Source: Lomentospora prolificans
Taxonomy: Eukaryota; Ascomycota; Sordariomycetes; Microascales; Microascaceae
NCBI GenBank assembly: GCA_029532625.1
Contig: JARFXM010000004.1
Location: 3,968,001 to 4,032,000 of the forward strand
Direction of reading: 5' to 3'
DNA length: 64,000 nt
In this document: positions 1 through 13,592 of the stretch, piece after piece
Layout: every line of letters begins with the position of its first letter
Position numbering within the stretch: the stretch's first letter is position 1
Program-made: the position numbers and the translations under genes
Notes under the pieces: model-generated
What the model was told of the DNA's origin: nothing
Database searches by the model: none
Seen by the model: the letters and a program-made list of their open reading frames with translations, nothing else

Positions 1-1
1 C

Positions 2-193
2 TCTCCAAGAGAGATATCTTTCACCGTCGGCGGCCCCACCTTGAACCCTCATCTTGAGGTCACAACCATGGTGCGCAATGAAGGGGCCAAGGTCGTCAAG
101 CACGTTTGGAACGGTGAAGGTTCTGGTGGCGATACTACGGAATTCGGTTTGTCGGATGTATGCTTAGGACTCGTCAAAGATGTCTATTCATGA
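2..193 (+). CDS. 3' end of an unknown protein gene (partial at left edge)
   Basis: An open frame runs from the left edge to a TGA at 191-193. The codons look fungal and GC3-rich (ACC GTC GGC GGC CCC; GCC AAG GTC GTC AAG), and 63 residues are readable, including FTVGGPTLNPHLEV and GAKVVKHVWNGEGSGGD. I do not recognise the family. An internal ATG at 68 has a good Kozak context (acaaccATGG). A GTATGC donor-like site near 158 means this could instead be a first or internal exon rather than the last one. Nothing downstream to 1741 continues it clearly. Coding status rests on codon composition only. Confidence 0.4.
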   Translation, partial: SPREISFTVGGPTLNPHLEVTTMVRNEGAKVVKHVWNGEGSGGDTTEFGLSDVCLGLVKDVYS

Positions 194-1741
194 GGGGTAG
201 ACTATAATTTGTGTACGTTTAATGAGCCATGGGATAATGTGGTGGCACAAAATGTGAGGCTGTCTGCTAAGCCACTTATGATGTGTTTAGTATGGCGTCA
301 TAGTTCAATCTACCTCCATGGGAGATGAGCTCTCGGGATTACATACAGCGATAGAACGGGGGCTGTGAGCTAGAGAACTCTCCCAATGCGGATGCCGACC
401 GCCAGCTGAGGAGAAGATGTCTACAACAGTTATTGGGGCCCTTCTCGTTCATTCAGGTCGGCGTATTACGGCAAGGCACTCCTCGCTACTACAAAGACAA
501 TAGGAAAGATATTCAATGACCCAAACCAGTGCCCGCCGCATGTTCGATTGCTTGATTCGAGACCGGCCATCTCGTCCACAAGCCACACTAGGACTATTCA
601 AGCGCGACCAGTACGAAGGTAGCGTCCGCGGTTTTTCGCTCATTCCAGCCATATGGTAGGTTCGGGCCTGCAGGTCAGCCGCCAGCGGGGTAGTCCCGGG
701 CTGCGCCACACCGTATCCAGAAGAGCCTATAGCACCCAACGGACGACAGACCGCCACTCCATGTCCAAGCAATCCAGGCTCTCATTCGCTTCCCACACTG
801 CCAGCGCTAGTAGGCGGCGGGGGGAAGGACACTGGAGGGAGGCGAAGCGAGCTAGAGCTCCTCCCGCCGCACCCATCTGCATCCGGCTTGGAGAAATCCT
901 GGTGTTGCCGCACTGTGAAGAGACCTGGGGACGCAGCTCTGCTTGGAGAATTGGGATTCGACACTGGATGGTTTCAAAGTACTCCTCAGTGCACCTTCAG
1001 AGTTGACGTATGTCTCGGTTCCTGTCAACAATTGTTTTGGGGCCCGCGGGGGGAAGGGGGGGCCCCATTGGGGCCATCTGCCTCATTCTTTGCCGATTTC
1101 TTCACGAAAGTAGGCATTCTCGCTCTTCAGCTGGCCATGCCTCTCTCGGAAGCCAGGTGGCCCTCATCTCGCCCATATAAGACTTCGCGAATCTGCATCA
1201 TGTCTAATTGACACGGTGCTATAGGGCTGTGCTGTCTCACTGACCCAGCACTTTCTGCAACCCTGTCGCTTAACAGAACAGCCCGGGAAATTGGGGTCCG
1301 TCCCCAATCAGTAAATTGTAGGACCAAGGGCCGTCAGCCATGGCTGCGAACCATTGCATCCGTTTTGAGATGCCCGTCCGGAGTACTCCGTGCCCTGAAA
1401 AGGTAGCAATCTATCGATCGACGCCGTCCAGATTTATCCCGTCGACACCCGCCCACCACGCTCTCCACCCCAATTTCAACTTCATCTTGCCTTGACGACC
1501 ACCGTAAACTAACCAGGCTTATTGGCAATCCAATTTCGACGAGGTTAATTTGTTAACAAGCCTACGAGGACCAAATATTCACCTGAAACCAGAAGATCCA
1601 GCGCCGATTTACTCGCGAAACCGCCGACACCTCCCAAACCCGGGATCGAAAAATCACATGAACGGCGAAGGACGAGGAGCAACAGTTTAATTTGTCTCCA
1701 CGGTCACGGAGGGTGCGCCCTCTGGGCCTTGTCGGCTCAAA
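194..1741. other. intergenic region upstream of the phospholipase C gene
   Basis: I see no supported gene here. Short open frames on both strands lack conserved motifs. It contains an inverted repeat of TGGGGCC/GGCCCCA arms around a G-rich loop (about 1038-1067). The last 250 bases are pyrimidine-rich and probably form the promoter and 5' leader of the following gene. Confidence 0.5.
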
Positions 1742-4700
1742 ATGCGCTTTTGGGTATGAGCCCTATCCCGGTGTGCCGCTGTAATTGAGCCTTGGTCACT
1801 AACCCCGTCAATGGCACCCAGCTGCGGCAGAGGAAAGTCGAGCCAGTCGAGCGGACCGAGATCAAGCCACGCCGGCCCCCCCTTCGAAGCCAAAGCTCCT
1901 CTTTTATACGGCCGCGAGCTATCTTGAATCGCCTTTCCACTATCGCCTCCCTCCGACTCAATACTGATAGCAAGGAGTCCTCTGAAATCGTCGAGGTGGT
2001 CGAGGTGCCGATCCGACAAAAGCTTCCAAGCTTCCACATAAGTCCCGTTGCCCATCGACACCTCGAAAGTGAATTTCGCCGCCTCAGTCATCCCCATCTC
2101 ATCCTAAAGCGTGAGAAATTCGCCGAATTCCTTGCCACTGTACAAGGCGAAGAAAATATCCGATTGAACAAAGCCAGATACCGCTTCCATGAGTTCTGCG
2201 ATATCATCATGTTGTACTACGGGTTCGACGCTATCCAGCGTCCGCTCTCGTACAAGAAGGATCTCTCGAAGCCCATCACGCATTATTTCATAAACAGCAG
2301 CCACAACACATACCTGTGTGGAAATCAGTTCACATCCACCTCCTCACCGGAACCTTATAGGACTGTAAGGACATCGTCGCTGGATCAGTCAACTCCATCT
2401 TTCGCTAGGGTACTTACTGACAAGCATATGGCATTATAGGCTCTTTTGCGCGGGTGCCGCTGTATAGAAATCGACGTTTTAAATGGCGACTCACCTTCCC
2501 TCGACTCAAAAAAACCCACTGATCACAAGAAGACGGTTTCTCACGAATCCATTCCTCTTTTGGCGGGCAGCCTTATGGACAAGGTAGAAGAGACGATCCA
2601 TAGTACTCGGCAATTCATTCGGGACCATTCGCCACGCCCAACACGTAGGAGGTTAGACCCCAATCAGACCTCAGATTCAAGCAGTCAGACCCAGACCTCA
2701 GAGGGCGGGAGTTCGATCAGTCTGTCCCCCAACGGCGCGCTAGAGAAGCCTGTGCGTGGAAGATCATTGCTCTCCAAGCTGTCATATCCCAAGACTGAAC
2801 CAATTGTTGCTCATAAGTGGGCAGCCACGCGCCCTTGTGGGTTCCGAGAGGTTTGCAAAGCTATCAGGGAGTCAGCATTTCAGACGACACAATTGCCCGT
2901 GATCGTGAGTCTCGAAGTGCTTGCTGATGAGGACCAGCAGGAGGTAATGGTCCAGATCATGAAAGAGGAATGGGCAGGGTTACTTCTCTCAGAACCTCTG
3001 GAGGGATGTGATCCCAAATTTCATGCACCGAGGCTCGAAGACCTGAAGAACAAAATCTTGATCAAAGTCAAGAAGGCTACCCCAAAGCCCCTGGGCTCTG
3101 CAAGCCTGGGAGGACTTACACCTGGAGGCTCGCATGGGGACTCTACGGATGATGATAGATGCTCTTTTACAACTAAGACGTCCCCCGCGATGGAATCGCC
3201 CAACCCTGCCGACCTTGGCGCGAAACGGGTTGCAATATGTCGGAACTTGAGTAACCTATCCATCTACACCTTCAGCCAGAGCTTCAAAGGTTTCGATAAC
3301 CGAACGACGAAGAAGCCGGGCCATATATTCTCTATTAGTGAAAGTCGTATCCACGAGTTGGTAGCAAACAATCCATTCGAAATATTCCAGCACAACAAAA
3401 ACTTCCTGATGCGTGCGTTTCCGGACGGCACCAGGGTCAATAGCTCGAATCCAGATCCTTCCCCGTTCTGGCGGCAAGGCGTACAGATGGTCGCAATGAA
3501 CCGGCAAAACCTCGATGAAGGCATGATCCTTAACGAGGGCATGTTTGCGGACGAGGAAGGTTGGGTCTTGAAACCGAAAGGATATGGGGTCACAGACAAG
3601 GGGACGGAGAGCTATCACGATGCGGTTCCCCTCACTACAACGGATCTAAAGATCTCAATCCTTGCAGGCCAGAAGATTTGCTCGGCCGATCACTGCGAGG
3701 ATGACGACGGGAAGGACCGCCGCGCGAATCTCAGACCCAGTGTCAAGTGTGAGCTCCAGTACGAAAAGTGCGATACCCGAAAGGGCGAGAAAAAGGATAA
3801 AATGATTAGCCAGGTCGTGGAATGCAAGAAAAAGACAAAGCCGAGCGAAACAGATCATCCCGATTTCGGGGAAGGCGGTTGCAGCTTTTCGTTTGAAGGC
3901 ATTCGAGGCACCCTCCAGGAATTTGTCTTCATCAGGTAAGCACCCTAGAGTCCGCATTTTCTTTGCTTGACCACCCACCGCCTCCCCAGATTGTCCTCTC
4001 TTCCTTCCCACACCTTTCCTTCCAACAGCTAGATGCTCGCGCCACTCCGGCTCGCGAAGCGCTCCTTTGTCTTGGTGGAGCATAGTCAAATTGTCTTCGT
4101 CTCACAGAGAGTTCTGTGGGTTCAGGTAGGTGTGGTAAATGATGAGTCTCGTCCCGTCTTCATCCGCACAGTCGAGCAAGAGGCGGCGTTTGAGACCCTA
4201 TCTTGTCAGCCTCTTATCATTCAATGCCTTGCACAATGTGCTGGCGTCAAGGCTCAGTGCTCAGTGACCACGCGCCGGCCCGTCTCCCTAGTCGCTTGTC
4301 AATGTCGGGTGGCGACAGTCGACGTGTTGTTGTATGCACTACGGTGCAAAATCAGTTCCGTATGCGCCGCCAGAGGGGGGAAAAGTTGCCTCTACGTTGT
4401 ATCTAAAGGCTCTGCCAATAGTTCAACGGTCGAGCAGCTGATCGATTATGTTGAGAACCGCTGGGCCTCATGGAAGGGCACAGTCGGCGTATGCCTGTGT
4501 CGCCTTATCGTTCAGAATCGCTGCTCAAACGTTGTGTGACATGGTTTGACATGACACCGTCAGCGAATCGGAAGCATGATCTCTTTCACGCAGCTCCTCA
4601 CACGAAATCTACCTTTCTCCTCAACACCTTGTTGACACCGTTGTGGGCTTCCATCACTTGAAGCTCCTTTCAATCCGCCGAATGTCCAAAGGCAAAAGTT

Positions 4701-4905
4701 CATCCTACTAATACAAGAGTCGTATTGCAGGTTTAAAGTCGAAGACGAACAGAGCATGGTTACATCTCGGGAGCTGCTCTCCTGGGCCTGTATCAGGCTT
4801 GACCGGCTCCGCTGTGGATACCGATTCGTATCCCTGATGGATCCTAAAGGCCGCCCAATTCCCGACGGAAAGCTTCTCATAAAAGTAGAGAAGGTAACAT
4901 ACTAG
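1742..4905 (+). CDS. phosphoinositide-specific phospholipase C
   Basis: Predicted exons are 1742-1753, 1822-2364, 2440-3935 and 4731-4905, giving 741 residues. The enzyme hydrolyses PIP2 to IP3 and diacylglycerol at membranes. An EF-hand-like helical region precedes the X domain. Catalytic residues are all visible: His165 in SSHNTYL, Glu195 and Asp197 in CRCIEID, His310 in PIVAHKW and Glu344 in PVIVSLE. A Ser/Thr-rich insert of about 95 residues (209-305) splits the X domain. The Y domain spans about 447-567 and the C2 domain about 587-741. No PH domain is seen, which is usual in fungi. The start at 1742 (ctcaaaATGc) needs a tiny 4-codon exon joined by a GTATGA..CACTAAC..CCCAG intron. It is inferred because the following exon has no upstream in-frame ATG. 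The last intron is 795 nt and necessary, because only the distal exon supplies the final C2 strands (FKVEDEQ..GYRFVSLMDPKG). The PLC assignment is firm; the first exon is moderate. Confidence 0.9.
3936..4730 (+). other. unusually long (795 nt) intron in the C2-domain coding part of the PLC gene
   Basis: The donor GTAAGC at 3936 and acceptor TTGCAG ending at 4730 have a near-canonical branch sequence, CTACTAATAC, at 4705-4714. Joining AG|G restores Arg and then FKVEDEQSM, the expected C2 continuation. Nearer acceptors (CCCCAG at about 3990, CCAACAG ending at about 4029) would give stops within a few codons and lose the last C2 strands. A 168-codon open frame lies inside the intron (4033-4539) but shows no recognisable domain. 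Confidence 0.7.
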
Positions 4906-7900
4906 GAACCAACTTCAGACAGAGGGAGACGTCGAATGAAAGTAACACTTCTAACAAACAAACTGCTTTACTGGTGTGAAGGAACATGGGATCAGCTGGC
5001 GTTCTTCGGGGATTTAGACAAATTGGCCATCGACTTTTTTGTGTAACGCTTGTGGGTATCGAGCTTGGAGTTTTTGAGTTTGGTTATAGGTCATGTAAGA
5101 TCTTCGAGACACGATAAACCAGCAGTATTCATTCATACCCTCATCATTAGAAGCTTCGCTGCTGCGCACGATGCAGGGCGGCATATTCAGCTGCCCGTCC
5201 AACCTTGTGAGTGGTCGATAAGTGAGACCATCTCAAGTGATATTGCATCTTTCAGACCGGCCAGCCATTGCTGACTTCAAATCACCCATCGCCCTTTAAA
5301 GTGACAACTCGTACCCTGATGGGGCCACATCAAAATAGTGGGCTACTGCATAGGTGGTGCCCTTGCCACTACCTCAATGCGAGTTCCTGCACAGACACAT
5401 TCAGGGATGGAGCTCGTTGACGGGCAAAGAACCTTCCGAACCCTACAGCTCATGGTAGAAGCTGAGCTGACGCAATTCAGACATCTATCCTAGAGCCCAG
5501 GCGCCTATTAGAAGAGCTGACCCTGCCTTTCTAAATACGGTTGCTTGGGGGGCCATACTCAACCCGGATGTGTTTGACCGAGGAGGATCAAGAGAGCGGC
5601 GTCGCTGATGCACTATTCGGCCCTAGCTCTGAGCCAGTCTATCTTTATAGAAGAATCGAGGAAATGTATCTCGGTCTTTTCCAGGCTAGCCAGTGCTGCA
5701 GGGTTGCCCGGCTAGGTGCTGCAGAGCTGCGAGTTGTCGCTAGGGGTGGGAAGAGCCAAGACGATGCTCCGGCGGTCCTGAGCAAGATCGGGCCTTCGAT
5801 ACATTTTGGTATCCCTACCCCGGCGCTCAGCACCCGGGCAAGTAACCAGTAATCACGATGTGATAAACTCGTGACTTTCCTCATGATCTGATCCCCGCAT
5901 TGCTTTTTCCTTCTCGGACTTTACATAGAGAGCTCATTGGGTCCGACGCCGTTGATCGTCTCCCACCTTGCGCGCTTCAATTTGCTTTCAGCTGGCTCAC
6001 AACCAGGGTTGCCGGCTAACCACAAACTGGTCATTTACAATTGGCACTATCGCGATTAAGTCACAATTGATCCGCCCTCCAGTGTAAGCCAGTAGAATAG
6101 AGTTCTGCCGAGACTGCCGGGCGGGCTGCTCTCAACACCCTCTGCCTGCCTGCCTCCAGAGAGGGCAATTACACCGAATGCAGAAAGGAAAAAGGAAAAA
6201 AGAGAATGCACACAAAATCTATGGCAGCTGAAAACCCACTTTTCTAGCTCCGGCATCTTCAAGTCTCCCCCATCGCGATGTACGAAGGTCAACCTATCCT
6301 GAAGCATTGTGATCGAATACACGGGCTGCCGTTGGGGAGACCCTTGCCCCTCTCACCTCGTATGTGTTCCCATCCGCTCTGTATCCACCTAGGCCAAAAC
6401 TCTTGGGAAACGGAGAGTCCCCCCTGCTTGCTTTTTCACTCTGTAGAGCCTCACTGATATTCTGGACGGGCCTTCAGAGAGCATCATTCGTGCAGTTAGG
6501 GGCGGTCAAACTCGTACTCGAATATTGAGAGAGAACGCAATGGTAATGGCCTGCAGCTAGACCTATCCGAAACCCCTTTCCAATACAGAGAGATCGGTGC
6601 CGGTGCCGTGACCTGGGAGACTGGGACACTAATAATGAAGCCTTGCCAAGATCGACGTGGTTTGTAGGTAAAGTGGCACGAACCGGCTCCTTGCCTCGCT
6701 TTGTGGTTGAGGAGACGGATTCGTCACATGCAAGACCGGTTATGGATTGTGGCTTCTCAACAGTACCGTGTTTGATCACATCTCAGGTTTTGAGGAGCAG
6801 AGGGTTTGGGCGGCAAGCTAAAAAGTAATGAAGCCTATGTCTAATAGGAAGAAATCAAACGGGGTGATACCATATCAACTTTAAATTGTCAATCGCGCGT
6901 TACGCCAGCAACGGGGGCCTCCAATAGGGCCATGGCTACCGGGCTCCCTTTGTTCATCTCACTCCATTTCGACGCTGTGAAGGGAGGGTTGCAGAGGGCA
7001 TCTGAAGACCCGACACGTCGGATCCGTCAGATACCTGAGTGTTACGGGAATGATGTATTATTTGTTGGGTCTCAGGGTACATATAGGCTTGATATGACAA
7101 GAAATAGGGACTCTGTTACACTGCATCTGTTGCAGCTGCCAGGCGTTGCGAACTCTATGTGCCTAGGCGTCAACGCCTTTCTAGGGACGAGTACACTCAT
7201 ACACAACATAGAGTGCCCAAGGCCACCGTCCAACCCCATTATTCGAGTGTCGGGGGTAACCGGCTAGCCGATTTCGACATCATCGGCGAGTCACGTCGGC
7301 ACGAATCTGGGGTGGTTTCACGTTTGTTGCCTGGGAATCGGCGGCGCATTTTGGGAAGCGAGTACGTCTTTGTCTTGTCTCTTTGCGGCCCGCGCCGTTC
7401 CAGGAACGCGACATTCGCAGTAGACGCGAACTGATATCTTGTAAATACCGCCGCCACTGCCTTGCCCTCGAAGTGACACCCAGATAGAGCGCATCAAGTC
7501 ATGATATGCTGTCTTTGAAAAGCTCTACACTTTCTGGCGCTGGTGTCGTACAGCGAATGAGGCCTAGATTCGAAGCAGCCGAGACGCGTCACACGCACAA
7601 TGTTGGTTCCCGATGTCTGTCTCGAGAGGCAGAATCCGTCGTCTGGCTGCCGCACGCAGGCTTTGCTTTATGGGTAATCGATGACTGCAAGTAGCCATCT
7701 AGCCTGCCCGTCGTATTGGCGGTGGGTTGCGCCTACGGAAACCGCAAGGCAAGCAAGCAAGCCCTTACGTCGTTATACGGATATTTGGGTGCCATCTCCT
7801 GGGCCATGCGGGCATTTCATTCTCCAGGATCCTCAGAAAAAATGGGGTCCGTTGGCTTGCGAGGCTCCAACTAACATAACAGTCCCCGATCCGGCTTCCG

Positions 7901-10900
7901 AGGCGCGAACTTGTGGCTGAGAGCCTTGTAGCCGGACCGTGGTGATCTTCCGACGACTTGGCCAATACGAAGGGGGCTGAGGGAGCAGGGAATACTTTCA
8001 GCTCTCGTCGAGAGATAGTGTAGAGAAACTACGAAAAACAAGGGGCGCTTCTCGGTCAAGGCCGGTAGGGCAAATACCAGCAGTGAAACACTCTAGGACG
8101 TCGCGAGTCGAGGTCTAAGCTGTATGTACATAAGCAACGGCTGGCGTGCTGTGAGCCGGGCAGTACGACATGATCCAACCAGCTTGATGATACATGACAA
8201 GGAGCACAGCAAGCGAGGAGGACCTAGGTTCGACGACGCATGTAAAGTACCACGGCTCGACGTATGTGAGTTCTATGGCTTGCGTGTTCGACTGGGGTTA
8301 CAGACGTTTTAGGGGTGTGCGCATCTATTCGCTCAAGGAACTGGAAATCTTTAAACAAAAATTGGACACGAGTGCACTGGAACGAACGAGGAACTTTCAG
8401 TGACGAGTGTCAGCCTAGTACTGATTGTGACGGATGCGAAGTGTTCAGCATTGCGAGGATGACCACTAGATAAAAACATTTTATATCTTGGACTCGAGTT
8501 TGCAGGCGCCACAATAACGAAGCCGGTCACTGAAATCACTGAAAACCGGCTACGTCATACCGGCTGTCTTCAATGGTTCCCCAACAAGGCGCCAGCCAGT
8601 CATGGGCTTGGCTTATGTGCCGTTAAGCCATCTATCAATGTTCAAACCTCGCACTTACTAGCCAGCTGGCGATCTGCGCTCTGAAGCTACTTATCTATTA
8701 TTAGCTGGGTAGCTGACCCACTAGTGAGCTGGTCAAATTCCCATCCAGGGGATCTTATGCCCTCACAGCCGGGGGTTAGGATTGGCTATTATCCACATTA
8801 ATACACCTTTATTGGGAATCAAATTGGTAGATGAATAAAGGCGGAGACGATATGAAATGAACCCCCTACCCTGGGAGACCAAAAATGAAGAAAGTGTATT
8901 ATTAGGGGAAGAGCAAAGAGAGCAGTCTCATGATGCTATGTCTGCATCAGGTGTACGTGACAGACCCGATCCCGGCTGGGTCCTGGCCCTGATCCGAAGA
9001 CTGCTTCCGGAGGCAAGGGCGAGGGAACCGAAGCGTCGCGTGCCATCATCCGTATCAACAAGTCGCCCAGACCCCATCCACGCACCACTTTTCGATAATA
9101 GGCCATCTTTGAAAACGTCCTAACAGGGCGCAGCCTTTCGCAAGCTCCTCCAAAATGGAGAGGCCAAGGGTGTTGCAACATTGAGACCCTTGCTTTTCCG
9201 GGACACTGGCAAGTTTAAAAAAAGGGGAATAAGAAAGCGCTCGCCATAGTAACGCTATGGACGCATCATGGCCCCTTTTTCTTATGAAAAAAAAAAGGGA
9301 AGGGAGGGTGGGGTGGGGGGTGGTTCGGGTGATCGCCTTTCGTTTTCTCTCTTTCCTTGAGGAATTCATTGATATGCTAGTCCCTAATTACCAAGGTACA
9401 AGCCAAGTACTCGGCGAACGGAAGTTGCGCGGAGACTCTGGTTCCAGCAGGATGGAGAATTATTCCAGGGGCTAGTGCTTGTAAAGCGTATCGAGTACAT
9501 GGAGCCAAAGTCACCCGCTCCTCACGGTGCTAGCTGGCTACATTGGCCAGCTGGCTGGTTGGTCCACTGGGCTCAGCCGCTCGCGTACTTTGTAGGGAAG
9601 GTTCCCTCTCTCCGATGATTTCTCCGAATATCAATATGTACATCCTCATCAGCGTGGAGGGCAGCCCTGGAGTTGGGATGATCTCAAGCCGCTAACCAAC
9701 GCCCACGACGAGTGTTTCCCATGCGCTTGCGGATACTGTGCAGAAGTCTGAGGGAAGAGCCAAGCATCGTCTTGAGACTCCACGAGTTGGCTGGAGCCGG
9801 GGCCATGGGATGGCCGGGGATCCTCGTTTGGCAGTGACTAGGGTCCTGGCGGCGAGCGATGGCCTGGCCCCTGGAGTGGCGTTTCCCTCCCATCCCAGTC
9901 TGACGAACCTTCACCATCCAAGAGGGTTGTATTAACTCCGCAGACGTAGGATAACGTGCGGCCCCTTGTCCCGGGGCACTGGGGGCCTCTCTCCTCTTGG
10001 CCTGGCTGGCTGGTCCTCATCGCTGTCCCGCACCTAACAGGATGCGACCTGGTAAAAATGAGACAAATGAGACAAATTCTACCTTACACCTAGTGTCGTA
10101 GTACTCTCAGCGACGTTTGACCCCAATAAAGTGGTCAGATTGCTGGTTTGCCCTTTTTAAGAACAAGGTGCTTCCAGCCGTGAGGATTCCAGGCCTTAGT
10201 TGCCCTTGTTCTACAAATTGTTCCCCTTCCCATACCTTTGTATTATTCTTTACTGATGCTCATTTAACCAATCCAGGTTCGGGGACTGGGGATTTGAACT
10301 TCGAGGATGGACGCATTTGTCCAAACCGGCGAGGCCAGTCGCGGCAGGGTGATATAAGCGAAAAGGCGTGAAAGTGAGATACCAACCCCACCACTATGTC
10401 ACCAGCATAAATTTTCGTATTCAACCCGTGCTTTGCCATTCCCAACGACTCAGTCAACCCAACTGAGAAGACCCGGAAATGGGTCTTTTGATGCAAGGCA
10501 GTTGGAGTGCAGCTTGGCAATGAACCAATAACGGGATTGGTTTGATGGATCCATGAAGCAATCGAATAGACTCAGTCTCTCCTCTCCCACCCTGAGAGCA
10601 ATCCCGCCAACTGTGCATGTGCCATCGATGCAGCCCGGAAACACTCTGTGTTAAGACGCTTTGAGGATCAAAGGTGTCCGATGCTACATTAGGGTTTGTC
10701 GTCGTATTTCTGTGCTATACTGCTGTGCATGGGAGGATGTCGAGCCAAGCAGAGGACGGAGCATCAGTAGGGATTCTGCTCCAAGGTTTTCCTCCTTGCC
10801 TCACCACTGCTCCGCAGTACGCGACTCTAGACTCCGTGCGACTCCATTGTGGTTAAGGGGGAAGGCGCGAACAGCTCGGCAATCAGAAAATTTTCGGAGA

Positions 10901-13385
10901 GAAGAAAGAGAAGGTGCGAAGGGTCAGCCTAATATTGGCTACGTCGCTTGGAACTTTATTTCAGCGGGGGAAGATTGGTCGAGAGATTCTTGTTAACCTC
11001 TGTAAACTTTTCATAGCCTCTTGTGATACCTTCATCTACCGGGCTCTTGCGGTTAGGCGGCTAAGGACTTTCTACGCAAGATTGCCAATTCCCTCTTCCG
11101 ATAGGGAACGCCACGTTGTATTATCAGCGGCAGCGAACGACTAGCATCGCTAAAGTGTCTTGCCCCGACTTACTTGTATGTGAAGCACACCCCCCTGACC
11201 TTGATGCCAGAGATAGATTGATCGATGATTGTCGAGCTCTAGGCCCGGGCGCTGGACCCTCCAACTAATATGTTGGAATAACGAGGTGCTACGGAAGAGA
11301 GGCGAGGCCCAGAGCTCGGGATCATCTCTCCGTCAAACCCCTGAACCCTGCCCCGTTTAGGAGCCATCGATTTCAGCTTCAAGTGTTGCTAATGTCATTG
11401 CTACCAAAGGCCGCGTGGTGTGCGCGTGCACGCCCCTGAAAAGTCCACAGCCCGCCAGCCAGCTGGCCACCAAGTACCCTCTTAAGAACACTCTAAGCTG
11501 CCCTGCGCTGTTTGTTGGAGTATGCTGGCAGCTTCGATGCTCCATGGGGTCGGTCAACTGTAGTGAGCAGTCCACGTCGTCCGCCAATGGCTACGGGAAT
11601 GGGCGGGTTTGGCCTTAACCTTGGCTCATGCATCCAATCCAGTTCGCTGCGAGCTTGAGAGCGGGAGACCGGAGCACCCTTTGCCCTTCAAGACCAACCC
11701 CGTTTGCGATCCTTGGCCGGCTGGGCTGGCATTGGCTGGGCAGAACCAAGGAATGGACTGATTGGCAAGTCTGTGCCCTCGCATCCAATCGCCGGTGTCC
11801 CAGACCGTCGGAGCTGATTTGAACGATCCCCGGGAGAGGCTAAAGCACCCAAGAATCACCGTCGAATCACAGCCCCAAAACCCCGGATACTGAATCTCAC
11901 CTCTCTCAACCCTTGCGTCAGAAGCAAGCATCTACGACCTAAATCCTTCAGTCGCCGAAAAATTTCCTCCGCTTTACTTTTTCGCTCAGCCATGGTTTGT
12001 CTCTTGCTTATCTTTTTGTCATATGCTGCTGCCACCCTGTGCATGACGCTCTCGATGTTTGAAGGCCCAGTTTGATACCACCATGCCGCACCAAGCCTTG
12101 TACAGGTTGAAGTCATTACGGTCAACCCACAGTCGTGCCCACCTCTGTATCTGGGCCCCCCCACCCACAGCATAATTCCCTCCCTGGTGTGCTAAGGTTT
12201 AAAAATCGCCGAAGAAGTACCAGCGGAAGATGATGGCGACTGAGGGAATCAAAGTTTCACCCGGTACCTGAGCGCCTAGCTCCCTACTTTCCCTCACTCC
12301 TTGCGTACCTTCTGTTTTGAGGATCCCGTTTTGCGGCTTTTCCTTGCCCATTGTCTTTTATCTTCCCTTCCCACCAACTTTTGTATGTTCGCGCGCGGGC
12401 GCGCACTCTCCATGGTCCCGCGAGCTACGAAGTAGTTGTCTGACGTCGAAATGCCTTCTATTGCGAGTGAAACAGTTCTCAGGGAAAACGTTGAAACGTT
12501 TGGATGGAGGTAGTGCGCAGGATGCCCTTCTACCCACCCCTCAAATAACCGGGGTGTACGAAGTATCGTAATTCGGGCTAGGCTGATGCTGTCATCCACT
12601 TAGCCTCTTGAAGCAGATGTCTGGTCGTCATATCCAGCGAGACAGGCTGGTCCCGTACCGTTGGTCCCATACCCACCCCAGGCCCTGTTCCAAATGCCCG
12701 CTACTGTCTACACTACTACAATTCTTGCACTGGCAACTTTTATGAGGCTTCGATCTTCACTCCCCCCCGGGGCCCGGGGGGGGGGAAAGTGGGACTCTCC
12801 TTTTCGGCTTGATGACCACTGCTATTAGGCCCCATATAATACTATCCGGGCTAGTCATGGCGCTTTGGTCTTGCAGATTGACGGTGAGCTAGAGCCCGCC
12901 GGCACCTCTTGCTTCTCCCGAGCTTCACAACAGCATTGTGTAATAGCTGGTTCACATCCCTTCAATCCCTTCCACTCGTCCCTAAACAGACCCCCGTCCC
13001 TTGCCAATGGATGAGAGCCCCACCCGTAGCTTTGTCCCTCCAACCGACTGAGCCTGCTACTCGACGCCACAATCGAACCTCGACCTTTCTCAGTCTCACA
13101 AGGGCACACCTCTCCTGACTGGTCCTCCCGTCGGCCCTGTCACGGAATCCCGTTCTCCATCGGCTGGCTACCTCGAGCATCCTTAGATACAAAAGTCTAT
13201 CATTCTTATACCCGTTGGGCCTCCCCTTCCGCGCCCGTCAAGAAGGTGGCTTCTTAGTGTCTGCCCCTAATCAAGCCGAGAGCCCACATCCATCTCCACC
13301 TGTCGACTCTCTTCAGCTGTCTTCCCCAACCTTCTCCCACGATATTAGTTTTAGTCTAGTCGCACTCCAACCGGGTTGCAAAGAG
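4906..13385. other. large intergenic region, no gene recognised
   Basis: About 8.5 kb. Many frames of 60-110 codons occur on both strands, but none has a recognisable domain, consistent codon bias or matched splice sites. The composition is near 50% GC with frequent CAGCTGGC-type words (for example 8657-8670, 9523-9550, 11452-11470). A pure G/C block sits at 12762-12785. The right end becomes pyrimidine-rich and leads into the promoter of the small gene at 13593. Confidence 0.5.
12762..12785. repeat. pure G/C block (C7 G4 C3 G10), hairpin-forming
   Basis: Twenty-four consecutive G/C bases, in runs of C7, G4, C3 and G10. The outer C7 can pair with the distal G run, and the G runs could form a quadruplex. 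It is similar in style to G/C-run clusters at about 1038-1067 and 51905-51960. Confidence 0.8.
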
Positions 13386-13393
13386 TATAAATA
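13386..13393 (+). promoter_or_regulatory. candidate TATA box of the small Cys-rich protein gene
   Basis: TATAAATA lies 207 bases upstream of the ATG at 13593 and is followed by C/T-rich DNA typical of fungal core promoters and leaders. This is motif evidence only. Confidence 0.35.
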
Positions 13394-13592
13394 CCTTTTC
13401 ATGCCCCTCCCTTCCACCCACTCACATCCATGTTCATCATCCGAATACAAATCAGACTATATACGTCTCTAAATCCATCGCCTTTCATTTCCCAACTCAT
13501 AACCTTGTTTCTTGCTCGTGAGGCATCACCGCCCACCATATTTGCTATAAGCCGCCTTTCTTCCCCTATATAGCGCAACGAGTCGATAGCGC

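Noticed and set aside
4033..4539. 168-codon plus frame inside the PLC intron
   Set aside because: No domain, Cys/Val-rich by chance composition, and it lies within a splice-defined intron.
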